Below, in pieces: positions 52,410-61,822 of a stretch of DNA of 64,000 nt. The DNA comes from Sulfuriflexus sp032250955. GTDB taxonomy: Bacteria > Pseudomonadota > Gammaproteobacteria > AKS1. The DNA lies in the NCBI RefSeq assembly GCF_032250955.1, contig NZ_JAVVES010000005.1, forward strand, positions 1 to 64,000, in the 5' to 3' direction. Under the pieces are notes generated by a model. It had not been told where the DNA came from and did not search any database. It saw only the letters and a program-made list of their open reading frames with translations. Within the stretch, counting starts at the first letter, position 1. Each line of letters starts with the position of its first letter. The translations under genes and the position numbers were made by a program.

Positions 52410-53375
52410 ATGGAACGGACCGAGCGCTTTTATAAAATCTGCAAGGAACTGGATAAAAAAAGACCAGTCACAACGGCAAAGCTCCTGCCCATATTGGGGG
52501 AGATCTCCCGCTACACCCTGCGGCGGGACATCAACTATCTCATCGACCATTTCAATGCACCCATCGAATATGACCGCGCCAGCAAAGGGTGGCGTTATAT
52601 CCCAGGCAGCGAGCAGTTCGAACTGCCCGGGCTTTGGTTTTCGCCAAGTGAAGCGCAGGCGCTGGTGACATTGCAACACTTGCTCCAGGATCTCCAGCCC
52701 GGTCTGCTTGAGCCTTATCTGCGCCCGGTGCAAACACGCATTGGTAAATTACTGCAGCAGAGTGAGCAGACCCTTGACGAAGTCGGGCGTCGCATTCGCA
52801 TTTTGTCGCAAAACGCCAGAATCGTGCCCTCACAGTATTTTGAACTGAGCAGCTATGCCGTTCTGGCCCGCAAACGCCTGTCCATCAGCCACTACCATCG
52901 CGAACGCGACGAGACCACAGTACGTGAGATATCACCACAACGGCTCGTGCATTACCGTGACAACTGGTATCTGGACGCCTATGACCACCTGCGCAGCAGT
53001 TTGCGCACCTTCTCGCTGGCCACCCTGACAAAGGTAACCGCGCTGGATAAAGCCGCGCGGAACATTGCAGATAACAAGCTCAACCAGGAACTGGCCGATA
53101 GCTATGGCATCTTTGCCGGCAAGCAAACCCAAACCGCGATATTACGCTTCACCCCCTATCGGGCGCGCTGGGTCTCACAAGAACAGTGGCATCCCAGGCA
53201 GAAATCCCGGTTTGAAGGCGAATATTACCTCCTGGAAATACCTTATGCGGACGATCGGGAATTGCTCATGGATATTCTCAAACATGGCTCGGAAGTCGAG
53301 GTTTTAGCACCAAAAAACCTCCGCGCCAGAGTGCGTGAAACGCTCAAAGAGGCGCATAAAAACTACACAAAATAA
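52410..53375 (+). CDS. WYL-domain transcriptional regulator
   Basis: A 321-aa protein with an N-terminal winged helix (about residues 5-60: ERFYKICKELDKKRPVTTAKL) and a WYL domain in the middle (VHYRDNWYLDAYDHLRSSLRTF, near 160-235) with a C-terminal WCX extension. WYL regulators sense ligands and are often next to CRISPR-cas or other defence genes. It precedes a cas3-like fragment and cas1. ATG 52410 (beginning MERTERFYK) is the start chosen; the frame is open further up to 52338. Confidence 0.85.
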   Translation: MERTERFYKICKELDKKRPVTTAKLLPILGEISRYTLRRDINYLIDHFNAPIEYDRASKGWRYIPGSEQFELPGLWFSPSEAQALVTLQHLLQDLQPGLLEPYLRPVQTRIGKLLQQSEQTLDEVGRRIRILSQNARIVPSQYFELSSYAVLARKRLSISHYHRERDETTVREISPQRLVHYRDNWYLDAYDHLRSSLRTFSLATLTKVTALDKAARNIADNKLNQELADSYGIFAGKQTQTAILRFTPYRARWVSQEQWHPRQKSRFEGEYYLLEIPYADDRELLMDILKHGSEVEVLAPKNLRARVRETLKEAHKNYTK

Positions 53376-53508
53376 TTCACAGACAGGCATGGGGTGCAAC
53401 AGCAGCAATGGTAAAAAGGTAACCTGAATTAATTCGCTTATAAGGGCGACAAGGCATCACGACCATTGCCATCATATTGTTGCAAGATAATTCTCACTGT
53501 GGAACGAA

Positions 53509-53655
53509 ATGAATAATATTTATCGGGCGCACGTCAAACAGAATGCCAACAGTGAGTGGCTAGCGCATCACCTCGAAGACCATTTACGTGAAATGGGGCA
53601 GTTGGCGGCTGAAAAGGCAGTTGAGCAGTCGCCGTGTATAACGGATATACGTTAG
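53509..53655 (+). pseudogene. Fragment of a Cas3 HD-domain gene (foreign type)
   Basis: A 48-codon frame beginning MNNIYRAHVKQNANSEWLAH and ending at TAG 53655. It resembles the extreme N-terminus of Cas3 HD nucleases of non-I-F systems (the Y-x-A-H-x...E-W-x-x-L...HL-x-E-x-x-x-L-A pattern, for example type I-C or I-G), not the Cas2-fused Cas3 of type I-F. The rest of such a gene is absent, and cas1 of type I-F begins 25 nt later. I interpret it as the relic of a displaced CRISPR system. A short functional peptide cannot be excluded. Confidence 0.55.
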
Positions 53656-53679
53656 TTCGAGATAAACAGGGGAACATCT

Positions 53680-54642
53680 GTGGACCAACTCACTGATCTG
53701 AAAGCCATATTGCATTCCAAGCGCGCCAATATTTATTACCTGGAAATGTGCCGGGTGATGCAAAAGGACGGGCGGGTGCTTTATTTGACCGAGGCGAAAG
53801 ACGAGAACCAGTACTGGAATATCCCCATTGCCAACACAACCGTCATTCTATTAGGTACCGGCACGTCGATTACCCAGGCTGCAATGCGCATGTTGGCCAG
53901 CGCGGGTGTATTAGTTGGTTTTAGTGGGGGCGGTGCCACACCCCTCATCGCGGCGACAGAAATAGAATGGCTAACGCCCCAAAGCGAATACCGGCCTACC
54001 GAATACCTGCAAGGCTGGATGCAATTCTGGTTTGATGATGAAAAACGCCTGCAAGCCGCCAGATTCTTTCAGCAGCAGCGCATCGGGTTTTTGGAAAAAG
54101 TGTGGAGCAAAGACCGCGACCTGAAATCGGACGGCTTCACGATTGAAAACACCGCTATCCAGCAGGCACTGGATAGCAGCCGCAACAAAATCGACGCAGC
54201 CAAACAGGTAGGACACCTGCTGCAAGGGGAGGCGGAACTCACCAAAAAACTCTACAAAATCGCCGCCCAAAGCACTAAGCACGGTGAATTCGTGCGAGAG
54301 CGTGACGCCGTCGACACCGCCAATGCCTTTCTAAACCACGGCAACTATCTCGCCTACGGCCTGGCCGCCACCACCCTATGGGTGCTCGGCATCCCCCACG
54401 GCTTCGCTGTCATGCACGGCAAAACCCGCCGTGGCGCACTGGTGTTCGACGTGGCGGATCTGATCAAGGACGCGCTGATCCTGCCCTGGGCCTTCATCTG
54501 TGCCAAAGAAAACGCCACTGAACAGGAATTCCGCCAGCAATGCCTGCAGGCCTTTACCGACCACAAGGCGCTGGATTTCATGTTTGAGCAGGTCAAGGCC
54601 ATAGCCCTCAGGCATCATGAAACTAAAGCTGATGCTGTATGA
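53680..54642 (+). CDS. cas1: CRISPR-associated endonuclease Cas1, type I-F
   Basis: Integrase of the spacer-acquisition complex, working with the Cas2 part of Cas2-3. The 320-aa protein has metal ligands H246, D257 and D260 (VMHGKTRRGALVFDVAD) with the same spacing as P. aeruginosa Cas1 H254/D265/D268, and E184/E186 in QGEAEL is the remaining site. The start is GTG 53680 with AGGGGAAC upstream. It opens the type I-F operon; a 103-bp gap with a repeat separates it from cas2-3. Confidence 0.95.
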   Translation: MDQLTDLKAILHSKRANIYYLEMCRVMQKDGRVLYLTEAKDENQYWNIPIANTTVILLGTGTSITQAAMRMLASAGVLVGFSGGGATPLIAATEIEWLTPQSEYRPTEYLQGWMQFWFDDEKRLQAARFFQQQRIGFLEKVWSKDRDLKSDGFTIENTAIQQALDSSRNKIDAAKQVGHLLQGEAELTKKLYKIAAQSTKHGEFVRERDAVDTANAFLNHGNYLAYGLAATTLWVLGIPHGFAVMHGKTRRGALVFDVADLIKDALILPWAFICAKENATEQEFRQQCLQAFTDHKALDFMFEQVKAIALRHHETKADAV

Positions 54643-54682
54643 GCAATCTCAATACCTTATATCATCTTCATCGATTCTGTCT

Positions 54683-54733
54683 CGAGTTCCCCCTCTCCCT
54701 CAGGGAGAGGGTTGGGGTGAGGGGATCGGGGTT
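54683..54733. repeat. Short CCCTCTCCC/GGGTGAGGG repeat between cas1 and cas2-3
   Basis: CCCCCTCTCCCTCAGGGAGAGGG is a strong palindrome and is followed by TTGGGGTGAGGGGATCGGGG. The termini match the dispersed repeat at 31.75 kb and 51.98 kb, with its interior missing. It lies in the only sizeable gap inside the cas operon and could terminate or attenuate readthrough from cas1. Confidence 0.65.
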
Positions 54734-54745
54734 GGATAACTCATT

Positions 54746-57700
54746 ATGATGGTCACCTTCGTCTCCCAGTGCGAAAAGAAGGCACTCAACCGCACCCGCC
54801 GGGTGCTGGATGCTTTCGCCGACCGGATTGGTGATAACACCTGGCAGACGGTGATAACCCAGGAAGGGCTACTGGCTGTGAAAAAACTATTGCGTAAAAC
54901 GGCAAGTAAAAATACCGCCGTGAGTTGTCATTGGATACGCAGTCGGTCTAGGACGGAGTTGGTTTGGGTGGTGGGGAATAGAAACAAGTTCAATGAGCGC
55001 GGTATAGTACCTGTAAATCACACAGAAAATGAGATTGAACAATTCATGGATAGCGCGCATTGGAATACTCTGGAAATTATCAAATTTGCTGCCGCCATCG
55101 CCGGGCTGTTTCATGATTTTGGTAAGGCCATTATTTTGTTTCAGAAAAAGCTGAGTAAAGGCACAAAATCCTACGAACCTTACCGTCATGAGTGGGTGTC
55201 ATTACGCCTTTTTCAGGCATTTGTTGATGCAAAATCAGATGGAGAGTGGCTTGAAGCATTGAGTCAGGTTGAAAAAGATCAAAGCATTTCATGTTTTAGG
55301 GATGGAATAGATACGCAAGATAAAAGTGATTTTGACAAACACCCATTACAGAATTTGCCGCCTTTTGCCCAGTTGGTTGCCTGGTTAATCCTGACTCACC
55401 ATAAGTTACCTTTAACACCCAGCTGGAAGGTCGGAATTAACAATGCTCCGCTAGAACATATTGAGCATTGGTTCACGAACGGTTTTGACGCTATCTGGAA
55501 CTCATACAACTGTAAAGACGATGACATTAAAAGCCTGATAGATGACAACTGGAAGTTTACTGATAACGGCTTGCCCTATCAAAGTAAGAAATGGAGATCG
55601 CACGCTTGTGTGATTGCATCAGAAGCAATAACTGTCCTTAAGCATCTGGATGGAACAAGATTTCTGCAAGATAATATTTTCACTTCACATCTGGCACGTT
55701 TAAGCCTAATGCTGGCTGATCACAATTATTCGGCTCAGGACAAAACCGAAGAATGGCAAAGCCCGAATTACAAGGTTTATGCAAATACTGATAGAGAAAC
55801 CAAAGCAATAAAACAGCAATTGGATGAGCATCTGATCGGTGTCGCTTATCACGCCAAAGATATTGTTAAGGCCCTGCCGAAATTGAATGCCAGTAGTAAA
55901 TGCTTAAGATCACTTCCAGAAAATGCCTTTCTTGAAGGCGGTACGCCAAAAGCTTTTAAAGAACAATTTGGCTGGCAGGATGATGCGAAGAACCTTGCTC
56001 TAAAACTGAGCGAAACAAGTTCACAGCAGGGATTTTTCGGTATCAACATGGCATCCACTGGCAAAGGCAAAACTCTGGCCAATGCCAAGATCATGTATGC
56101 CCTGGGCGAGAAAACAGGCAGGCGGCGCTTTTGCGTGGCATTAGGGTTACGTGCGCTTACGCTGCAAACCGGTAGAGAGTACCGCACAGAGCTGGACTTG
56201 AACGACGAGCAATTAGCGATTGCAGTGGGTGGAACGGCAGTTAAACAACTATTCGAAACCGCACATGAAAATAAAAACGAGGTCAATCTGGAAGTAGATA
56301 CTGGCAGCGAATCGCAGAACGATTATCTCGATCCAGATTTGTATGTCGATTATCAGGGAAGCATCCAGGAGCATAGCCTGTCGAAATGGACCAAAGATAA
56401 TCCGCGTATCGAAAAGCTGATCCAGGCGCCGGTATTGGTCTGCACCATTGATCATCTTGTCCCGGCCACCGATGGCACCAAAGGCGGCAAACAGATTGCC
56501 CCTATGCTGAGGCTGCTTACTTCAGATTTGGTGATTGACGAACCAGATGATTTTGGTCTGGACGATTTGCCAGCTTTATGTCGTCTGGTGCATTGGGCAG
56601 GAATGTTAGGCAGCCGGGTTTTGTTGTCCACCGCCACCATGCCGCCGGCATTAGCCTATGCGGCTTTTGAAGCCTATCAGGCGGGGTGGTCGCAATATGC
56701 TAAGGCCAATCTATCGGGTTGGAATGGCTGGATAAACTGCGTTTGGTTCGATGAAGAAAACGCCACGGATTGCAGCTCGAACGATATTGAATCGTTTATA
56801 AAAGCGCACAAAAGATTTGTTGCTTATCGAATAAAACATTTGAAGGATAAAGCTAAAGCAAAACATAAAGCCGAAATATTGCCTATAGATAGAGTCGATC
56901 AGGAAACGGTTTATCAAACGGCTGCCAGCGTCATACAGCAAGGTGCGTTGCAATTACATCAATATCATGGAAAAGAAATCGAGCAAAAGCATGTCTCCAT
57001 CGGGTTGGTGCGAATGGCCAACATTAATCCATTGGTGGCGGTTGCCAAAGAACTGTTAAATCTTAAGATTACTCAACCGAACACTCGTATTCATTTATGC
57101 GTCTATCACAGCCGATACCCGCTGGCGATCCGCTCCTATATCGAAAACAAACTGGATCTGATGCTCAAACGCAACTCAAAACAGAATGACTGGCCACCGC
57201 AAGAGCTAAAAGACAAAGTAGCCGCCTTTCCGGAAAAGCATCAGATTTTTATTGTGCTGGCTTCACCTGTCGCCGAAGTCGGCCGAGATCATGACTATGA
57301 CTGGGCTATAATCGAACCCAGCTCCATGCGCTCCATTATCCAGATAGCAGGAAGAGTATTGAGACACCGGGAGAGTGAACCGGAACATGCCAATATTCTG
57401 CTACTGGATAAGAACATCAAATGCCTTAGAGGTGAAAAGCCCTGTTTTGAAAGGCCAGGTTTTGAACTGAGTAAATTAAAACTAAAAATGGAGCAAAATG
57501 ACCTAACGCATGTTTTGTATAAAGAGCAATATCAAACCATTAACTCCATTCAGCGAATAACAACACCTGAGAAATATGACGAAACCGCGACAAAAAACCT
57601 GGTCTCACTCGAACATAAGGCGCTTCGAGAAACATTGCTGACGTCACCGATGTCGGCTAAATTGTGGTGGGATACAAAACCATTCTGGTGTGGCGAAGTG

Positions 57701-58066
57701 CAGAAGCAACAACGATTTCGCGATTCCAAAAAAGATGAAGCATTGTATTTAACGCTGGATAACGATGAGCCAAAATGGTTATGGAAAAATGAGCATGTTT
57801 ATCCTGCCAAATGGACAGACCAGATTTCAGGTTCCGTCTTCAGTATAAAATCATCTGAAAATATAGAAATGGCAGAGAACAATGGATTTTGGTTTGAATT
57901 GAAAGCGCATAGTATCTATCAAAAACTGGCGGAGGAACTGGATATTGAGATTGAAGAGGCAGCTCGCCGATTTGGTGAAGTTCGGTTAGTTAACTATGAC
58001 AGGAATGAACTGGATGAATATTTTTATTCGCAGAATTATGGGCTTTATCAGGAGGTAAAAGATTGA
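54746..58066 (+). CDS. cas3: Cas2-Cas3 fusion helicase/nuclease, type I-F
   Basis: The 1106-aa type I-F fusion. Residues 1-95 are Cas2-like (MMVTFVSQCEKKALNRTRRV), used with Cas1 for spacer integration. The HD nuclease follows, with H123-D124 (LFHDFGKA) and H148 (YRHEW). The helicase has Walker A near 436-444 (STGKGKTLAN), a DExD motif at about 596-599 (IDEPDD) and motif VI QIAGRVLRHR near 865. It degrades targeted DNA after Csy-complex recruitment. ATG 54746 or the adjoining ATG 54749 is the start. The stop overlaps csy1 by 1 nt. Confidence 0.95.
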   Translation: MMVTFVSQCEKKALNRTRRVLDAFADRIGDNTWQTVITQEGLLAVKKLLRKTASKNTAVSCHWIRSRSRTELVWVVGNRNKFNERGIVPVNHTENEIEQFMDSAHWNTLEIIKFAAAIAGLFHDFGKAIILFQKKLSKGTKSYEPYRHEWVSLRLFQAFVDAKSDGEWLEALSQVEKDQSISCFRDGIDTQDKSDFDKHPLQNLPPFAQLVAWLILTHHKLPLTPSWKVGINNAPLEHIEHWFTNGFDAIWNSYNCKDDDIKSLIDDNWKFTDNGLPYQSKKWRSHACVIASEAITVLKHLDGTRFLQDNIFTSHLARLSLMLADHNYSAQDKTEEWQSPNYKVYANTDRETKAIKQQLDEHLIGVAYHAKDIVKALPKLNASSKCLRSLPENAFLEGGTPKAFKEQFGWQDDAKNLALKLSETSSQQGFFGINMASTGKGKTLANAKIMYALGEKTGRRRFCVALGLRALTLQTGREYRTELDLNDEQLAIAVGGTAVKQLFETAHENKNEVNLEVDTGSESQNDYLDPDLYVDYQGSIQEHSLSKWTKDNPRIEKLIQAPVLVCTIDHLVPATDGTKGGKQIAPMLRLLTSDLVIDEPDDFGLDDLPALCRLVHWAGMLGSRVLLSTATMPPALAYAAFEAYQAGWSQYAKANLSGWNGWINCVWFDEENATDCSSNDIESFIKAHKRFVAYRIKHLKDKAKAKHKAEILPIDRVDQETVYQTAASVIQQGALQLHQYHGKEIEQKHVSIGLVRMANINPLVAVAKELLNLKITQPNTRIHLCVYHSRYPLAIRSYIENKLDLMLKRNSKQNDWPPQELKDKVAAFPEKHQIFIVLASPVAEVGRDHDYDWAIIEPSSMRSIIQIAGRVLRHRESEPEHANILLLDKNIKCLRGEKPCFERPGFELSKLKLKMEQNDLTHVLYKEQYQTINSIQRITTPEKYDETATKNLVSLEHKALRETLLTSPMSAKLWWDTKPFWCGEVQKQQRFRDSKKDEALYLTLDNDEPKWLWKNEHVYPAKWTDQISGSVFSIKSSENIEMAENNGFWFELKAHSIYQKLAEELDIEIEEAARRFGEVRLVNYDRNELDEYFYSQNYGLYQEVKD

Positions 58067-59616
58067 TGAATCAATTAGGGTTAGAATTTAAAGGTAAAAT
58101 ACTCGAATTTATCCGAGCGAGGGCCGAAGAAAAACAAGTTGCTCGTTTGATCAAGGAGGACAAAAAGAGAGCAGGGACAGACTCTAAACAAGCCATTATT
58201 ACGCAGCTCAAAACATTTTTACTGGAAAGCGACGATGTCGATAAAGCTAAATTGGAAGAAGTCGTTAATGCAAAAAATAAGGACGACTCTGTAACGGCTA
58301 TATGTTTTGCGAACCAAAAGCTTAAGCAGATAGTTTCTTTGTGTGCTGATCCGCATGATGAAGCCGTCCTGAGGATATTAAACTTATATGAAGATTCTAA
58401 AACACAGATCGAGCAGGATCATATACACGAGGTCTGGCTCGATAAGTACGCTGGGTTTGCGGCAGGTGTAAAATTTGCCACACACGTTCCGAAGCTTTCA
58501 CATCCTGGTATTAAAGGTGCGACACCATTTTATGTTCAGTTAAGTGCTTTTAACCAAAACTCAAAGCCCTATGTGACTACTGATCGTATTAAAAATCCAG
58601 AATTGGATGATGCTATTGATAATGCCGCTTATACACCAGTAGCAAATTTGTTGAAGATAGAGATTGATGGGGTGTCAATCGCAAATTATTTGGCGGATGA
58701 TGACCTATCACCATTAATGTACCTAAGTCAAGATGAAAAAAAAGTAGCTCAGTGGGGGAAATTATTTTCATCAGTATTAAAGACCGACAAGGCGGCAACA
58801 CATTCGTTGGCCAAGCAAGTATTTTTCCCCATAGACAATGATGAGCGCTATCACTTGTTATGTAACGTAGCATCTTCCAGCTTGGCTCACTATATATACA
58901 AAGCTATTGCGGAAGGCTCTGGTAAAAATGTATCGAAGCTAAAAGAGAAAAACAAATATTGTGGAAATGCTTCATTTTACTTTCCTGGCTACGCTAAGTT
59001 GGCTGTTACATCGCTTGATGGGGCGAAGAATGTTTCGCCCCTCACTAGTAAAAGAGCTGGGAAAATGACGCTATTAAGAAGTCAGCCACCTACTTGGCGA
59101 TCCCAACTCAAACCACCTGTTTTTAAAAAATCCCTGTTTTTTGAACCTTCCATCTATTCGCAAGCAAAGGAAGATATTGACTATTTACGGGATTTTCTAA
59201 TGCGCTTTGAGCAAATCGAGCTGAGCATCAAAAACCCTAAACGTATGAAATGGATCGAACAATGGATCGGCGAAATTATAGACGAGGTATTGTTTTATAT
59301 TGCCAGCATCCGGAAACTGCCTGCCGGATGGTCATCCGCTTCCGATATCAAACTCATACCGGAGCACCAGTATTTGCTTGATCCTGACCGCAGCGATGCT
59401 GACTTTCAAACGGCTATAGCCAATACGGATTGGCCATCTGTGGTCTGTAAAGACTTCACTGACTGGCTGAACAATAAACTGACAGGTAAGGATAAACAGT
59501 TTACCCCGCAAGCCCAACATACCCGCCTTTGGTATGAAATGTTTGAACCGGAATTAAGAGAGTTAATTCAGACAGTAGAATTCGACCGCAAACATAAAAC
59601 GGAGGTGGAAGCGTGA
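58066..59616 (+). CDS. csy1: Csy1 (Cas8f), large subunit of the type I-F complex
   Basis: Large subunit of the Csy surveillance complex, which contacts the PAM and the crRNA 5' handle together with Csy2. It is 516 aa, longer than P. aeruginosa Csy1 (434 aa). Sequence is poorly conserved across the family, and identification rests on position between cas2-3 and csy2, size, and the C-terminal segment (HTRLWYEMFEPELRELIQ). ATG 58066 with GGAGGTAAAAG upstream is preferred to TTG 58063. The stop overlaps csy2 by 4 nt. Confidence 0.9.
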   Translation: MNQLGLEFKGKILEFIRARAEEKQVARLIKEDKKRAGTDSKQAIITQLKTFLLESDDVDKAKLEEVVNAKNKDDSVTAICFANQKLKQIVSLCADPHDEAVLRILNLYEDSKTQIEQDHIHEVWLDKYAGFAAGVKFATHVPKLSHPGIKGATPFYVQLSAFNQNSKPYVTTDRIKNPELDDAIDNAAYTPVANLLKIEIDGVSIANYLADDDLSPLMYLSQDEKKVAQWGKLFSSVLKTDKAATHSLAKQVFFPIDNDERYHLLCNVASSSLAHYIYKAIAEGSGKNVSKLKEKNKYCGNASFYFPGYAKLAVTSLDGAKNVSPLTSKRAGKMTLLRSQPPTWRSQLKPPVFKKSLFFEPSIYSQAKEDIDYLRDFLMRFEQIELSIKNPKRMKWIEQWIGEIIDEVLFYIASIRKLPAGWSSASDIKLIPEHQYLLDPDRSDADFQTAIANTDWPSVVCKDFTDWLNNKLTGKDKQFTPQAQHTRLWYEMFEPELRELIQTVEFDRKHKTEVEA

Positions 59617-60794
59617 GCCAGTATTTATTACTCAATCGCGTGCGCGTGCAAAATGCCAATGCCGTTTCGGGATTTACCTGGGGCTTTCCTGCTATCACTC
59701 ATTTTTTAGGCTTTACCCATAATCTGCACCGGAAGCTGAAACAACATCCCTATTTTAAAGGCTTCAGCTTGCGAGGCTGTGCCGTCATTGCGCACGAACA
59801 TCAGGTGCATAGTTACAAATCATCGGGAGGCATTAACTTTTCACAAAACAAATCCGCGCATTATCTTGAGCTGAAGTTTGATAAAGGCCGCCTCAAAGAT
59901 CCCTCGGTTATTGAAGAAGCGAAAATGAATATGACCGTGTCGCTGCTGATTGGCTTTGATGGCTATGTAGGTAGTCAGGAAGAGAGTTTTAAAGAATGGA
60001 TCAGGAAAATGAGCCAGATACAAAGAATGGCTGGCGGTACGGTTATGGATATCGATTCCGTAGATTTGCTTGATCTTGGCGAAGAATCAAATTTGCGGAG
60101 CCTGAAACGGAAACTATTACCCGGCTTTATATTGCAAGATCGTTCTGAATATCTGGCCGATCATTTTAAAAAGTTGCAGCAGCAAAATCCGGATGCCGAG
60201 CTGATTGACGCCTGGCTGGATTTTTCAGCATTGAAACAGAAAGCAAGGCCGAAATGTGGTCTGATAGAAAAACATTTGCAAAAACGATGGAAAGATAACC
60301 CGGACAATGAAAAATCAGAACAATTATTGACTTGCTGGCAAAACCATAAAGAAGAACCTTATGATCAGAGCAATATTCCATCATTGCTAACAACTTATTT
60401 CTCATCTCTGGATGAAAAGACCAATAATAAATTACTGGAACAATGGAGAAGCTACTACAACCCAACAGAAAAGACTGATGCCGAGTGGGAATATATCAAA
60501 AAACCAGAAAAAGGATACCTGGTGCCCATCATGACCGGCTACAAGGCCATATCGCAAGTGTATGAAAAAGACACTGTGATTGATGCTCGCGACAATAAAA
60601 CCGATGTTTGTTTTGTTGAGTCAGTGCATTCCGTAGGCGAATGGCAAAGCATTCACCGCATTAAAACTGCTGAAGCATTGGCAAACAGCCTCTGGGATTA
60701 CTCGCCTTATGAGGAACACTGGTATCTGTGTAAACGAGGCATAGAGCACCATAAACAGGATGATGCAACTCAAGCATCGAGTATTTACGAATAA
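59613..60794 (+). CDS. csy2: Csy2 (Cas5f), type I-F complex subunit
   Basis: Cas5-like RAMP subunit that caps the crRNA 5' end with Csy1. The start is GTG 59613 (SQYLLLNRVRVQNANAVSG), a typical Csy2 opening, followed by GFPAITHFLGFTHNL, with GGAGGTGGAAG upstream. At 393 aa it is longer than P. aeruginosa Csy2 (327 aa); the extra part lies in the middle (about residues 190-300). It overlaps csy1 by 4 nt. Confidence 0.92.
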   Translation: MSQYLLLNRVRVQNANAVSGFTWGFPAITHFLGFTHNLHRKLKQHPYFKGFSLRGCAVIAHEHQVHSYKSSGGINFSQNKSAHYLELKFDKGRLKDPSVIEEAKMNMTVSLLIGFDGYVGSQEESFKEWIRKMSQIQRMAGGTVMDIDSVDLLDLGEESNLRSLKRKLLPGFILQDRSEYLADHFKKLQQQNPDAELIDAWLDFSALKQKARPKCGLIEKHLQKRWKDNPDNEKSEQLLTCWQNHKEEPYDQSNIPSLLTTYFSSLDEKTNNKLLEQWRSYYNPTEKTDAEWEYIKKPEKGYLVPIMTGYKAISQVYEKDTVIDARDNKTDVCFVESVHSVGEWQSIHRIKTAEALANSLWDYSPYEEHWYLCKRGIEHHKQDDATQASSIYE

Positions 60795-60826
60795 TTATTA
60801 TAATTTTACTGACGAGGAAAATTGAT

Positions 60827-61819
60827 ATGACTATAGACTTACCAAGCATGCTTTCATTTGAGCACAAACTGGAAACATCAGATGGTTTAATGTTTTCAGG
60901 AAATTGGAATGAAAAAGATCGAAAGGATGAGTGGAAGGTAATACCTATCACAAAAAGACAGAACAGATCGACACAGAGCGCGCATGGAACGAGTGACGAA
61001 GACAAAATAAAGCCGAATCCGGTTTCATCAGATAGCGATGACGCTAATCTTCCGATTGATAAAGATGCATTAAGAGTCAGTTTCAGCTTAAGGGTTATTG
61101 GTAATCTTGGAAAACCCTTTGGTTGCAATGATCCGGGTTTTGAATCTGCAATAGTTGCGAAAATAGGTGAATTCAAAGAATCAAATAGCGTAGGTGAATT
61201 GGCGTATCGCTATGCCTACAATATTGCCAATGGGCGGTTCTTGTGGCGAAACCGTGTGGGAGCAGATGAAATATCCATACATGTAACCGCAGGAAATGAC
61301 CAAACATTGATCTTCAATGCTTATGATTTTTCATTGTCGGATTTTGATAAAAACAAAGAACTAGCTGATCTAAATACACTTGTTGCAATTATTGAAACAG
61401 GTTTGAAAGGTGATGGTGAAAGCTTTGTGCTGATCAATGTCGACGCCTATGTCAAATTCGGAGTGCTTCAGCATGTTTTTCCCTCGCAAGAAATGAATAT
61501 GAATGTGAAGGGTAAATCACTGTTTCAATTAGATGGTTGCGCTGCCATGCATAATGTCAAAATCGGCAATGCCCTTCGCACCATAGACACCTGGTATCCT
61601 CGTTATGCCGAAGAAAAACAGCCTATTGCGATTGAACCTTTTGGCGCAGTGACGCAACGCGGTGATGCTTATCGTAAAAATAAAAAAGAGGGTGATTTGT
61701 ATAGCTTGATGCTTGATTGGGTTAATGACAAAGACATAACTGATAATCAAAAATCCTATGTCACTGCTAATCTGATCCGTGGCGGTGTATTCAGTAAAAA
61801 GAGCGATAAAAAGGGGTAG
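60827..61819 (+). CDS. csy3: Csy3 (Cas7f), type I-F complex backbone
   Basis: Cas7-like RAMP subunit; six copies form the backbone that binds crRNA. The 330-aa protein has FSGNWNEKDR near residue 25, FLWRNRVGADE near 140 and the C-terminal YVTANLIRGGVFSK. GACGAGGAAAATTGAT precedes the ATG. It is 32 nt after csy2 and 3 nt before csy4. Confidence 0.94.
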   Translation: MTIDLPSMLSFEHKLETSDGLMFSGNWNEKDRKDEWKVIPITKRQNRSTQSAHGTSDEDKIKPNPVSSDSDDANLPIDKDALRVSFSLRVIGNLGKPFGCNDPGFESAIVAKIGEFKESNSVGELAYRYAYNIANGRFLWRNRVGADEISIHVTAGNDQTLIFNAYDFSLSDFDKNKELADLNTLVAIIETGLKGDGESFVLINVDAYVKFGVLQHVFPSQEMNMNVKGKSLFQLDGCAAMHNVKIGNALRTIDTWYPRYAEEKQPIAIEPFGAVTQRGDAYRKNKKEGDLYSLMLDWVNDKDITDNQKSYVTANLIRGGVFSKKSDKKG

Positions 61820-61822
61820 CCC

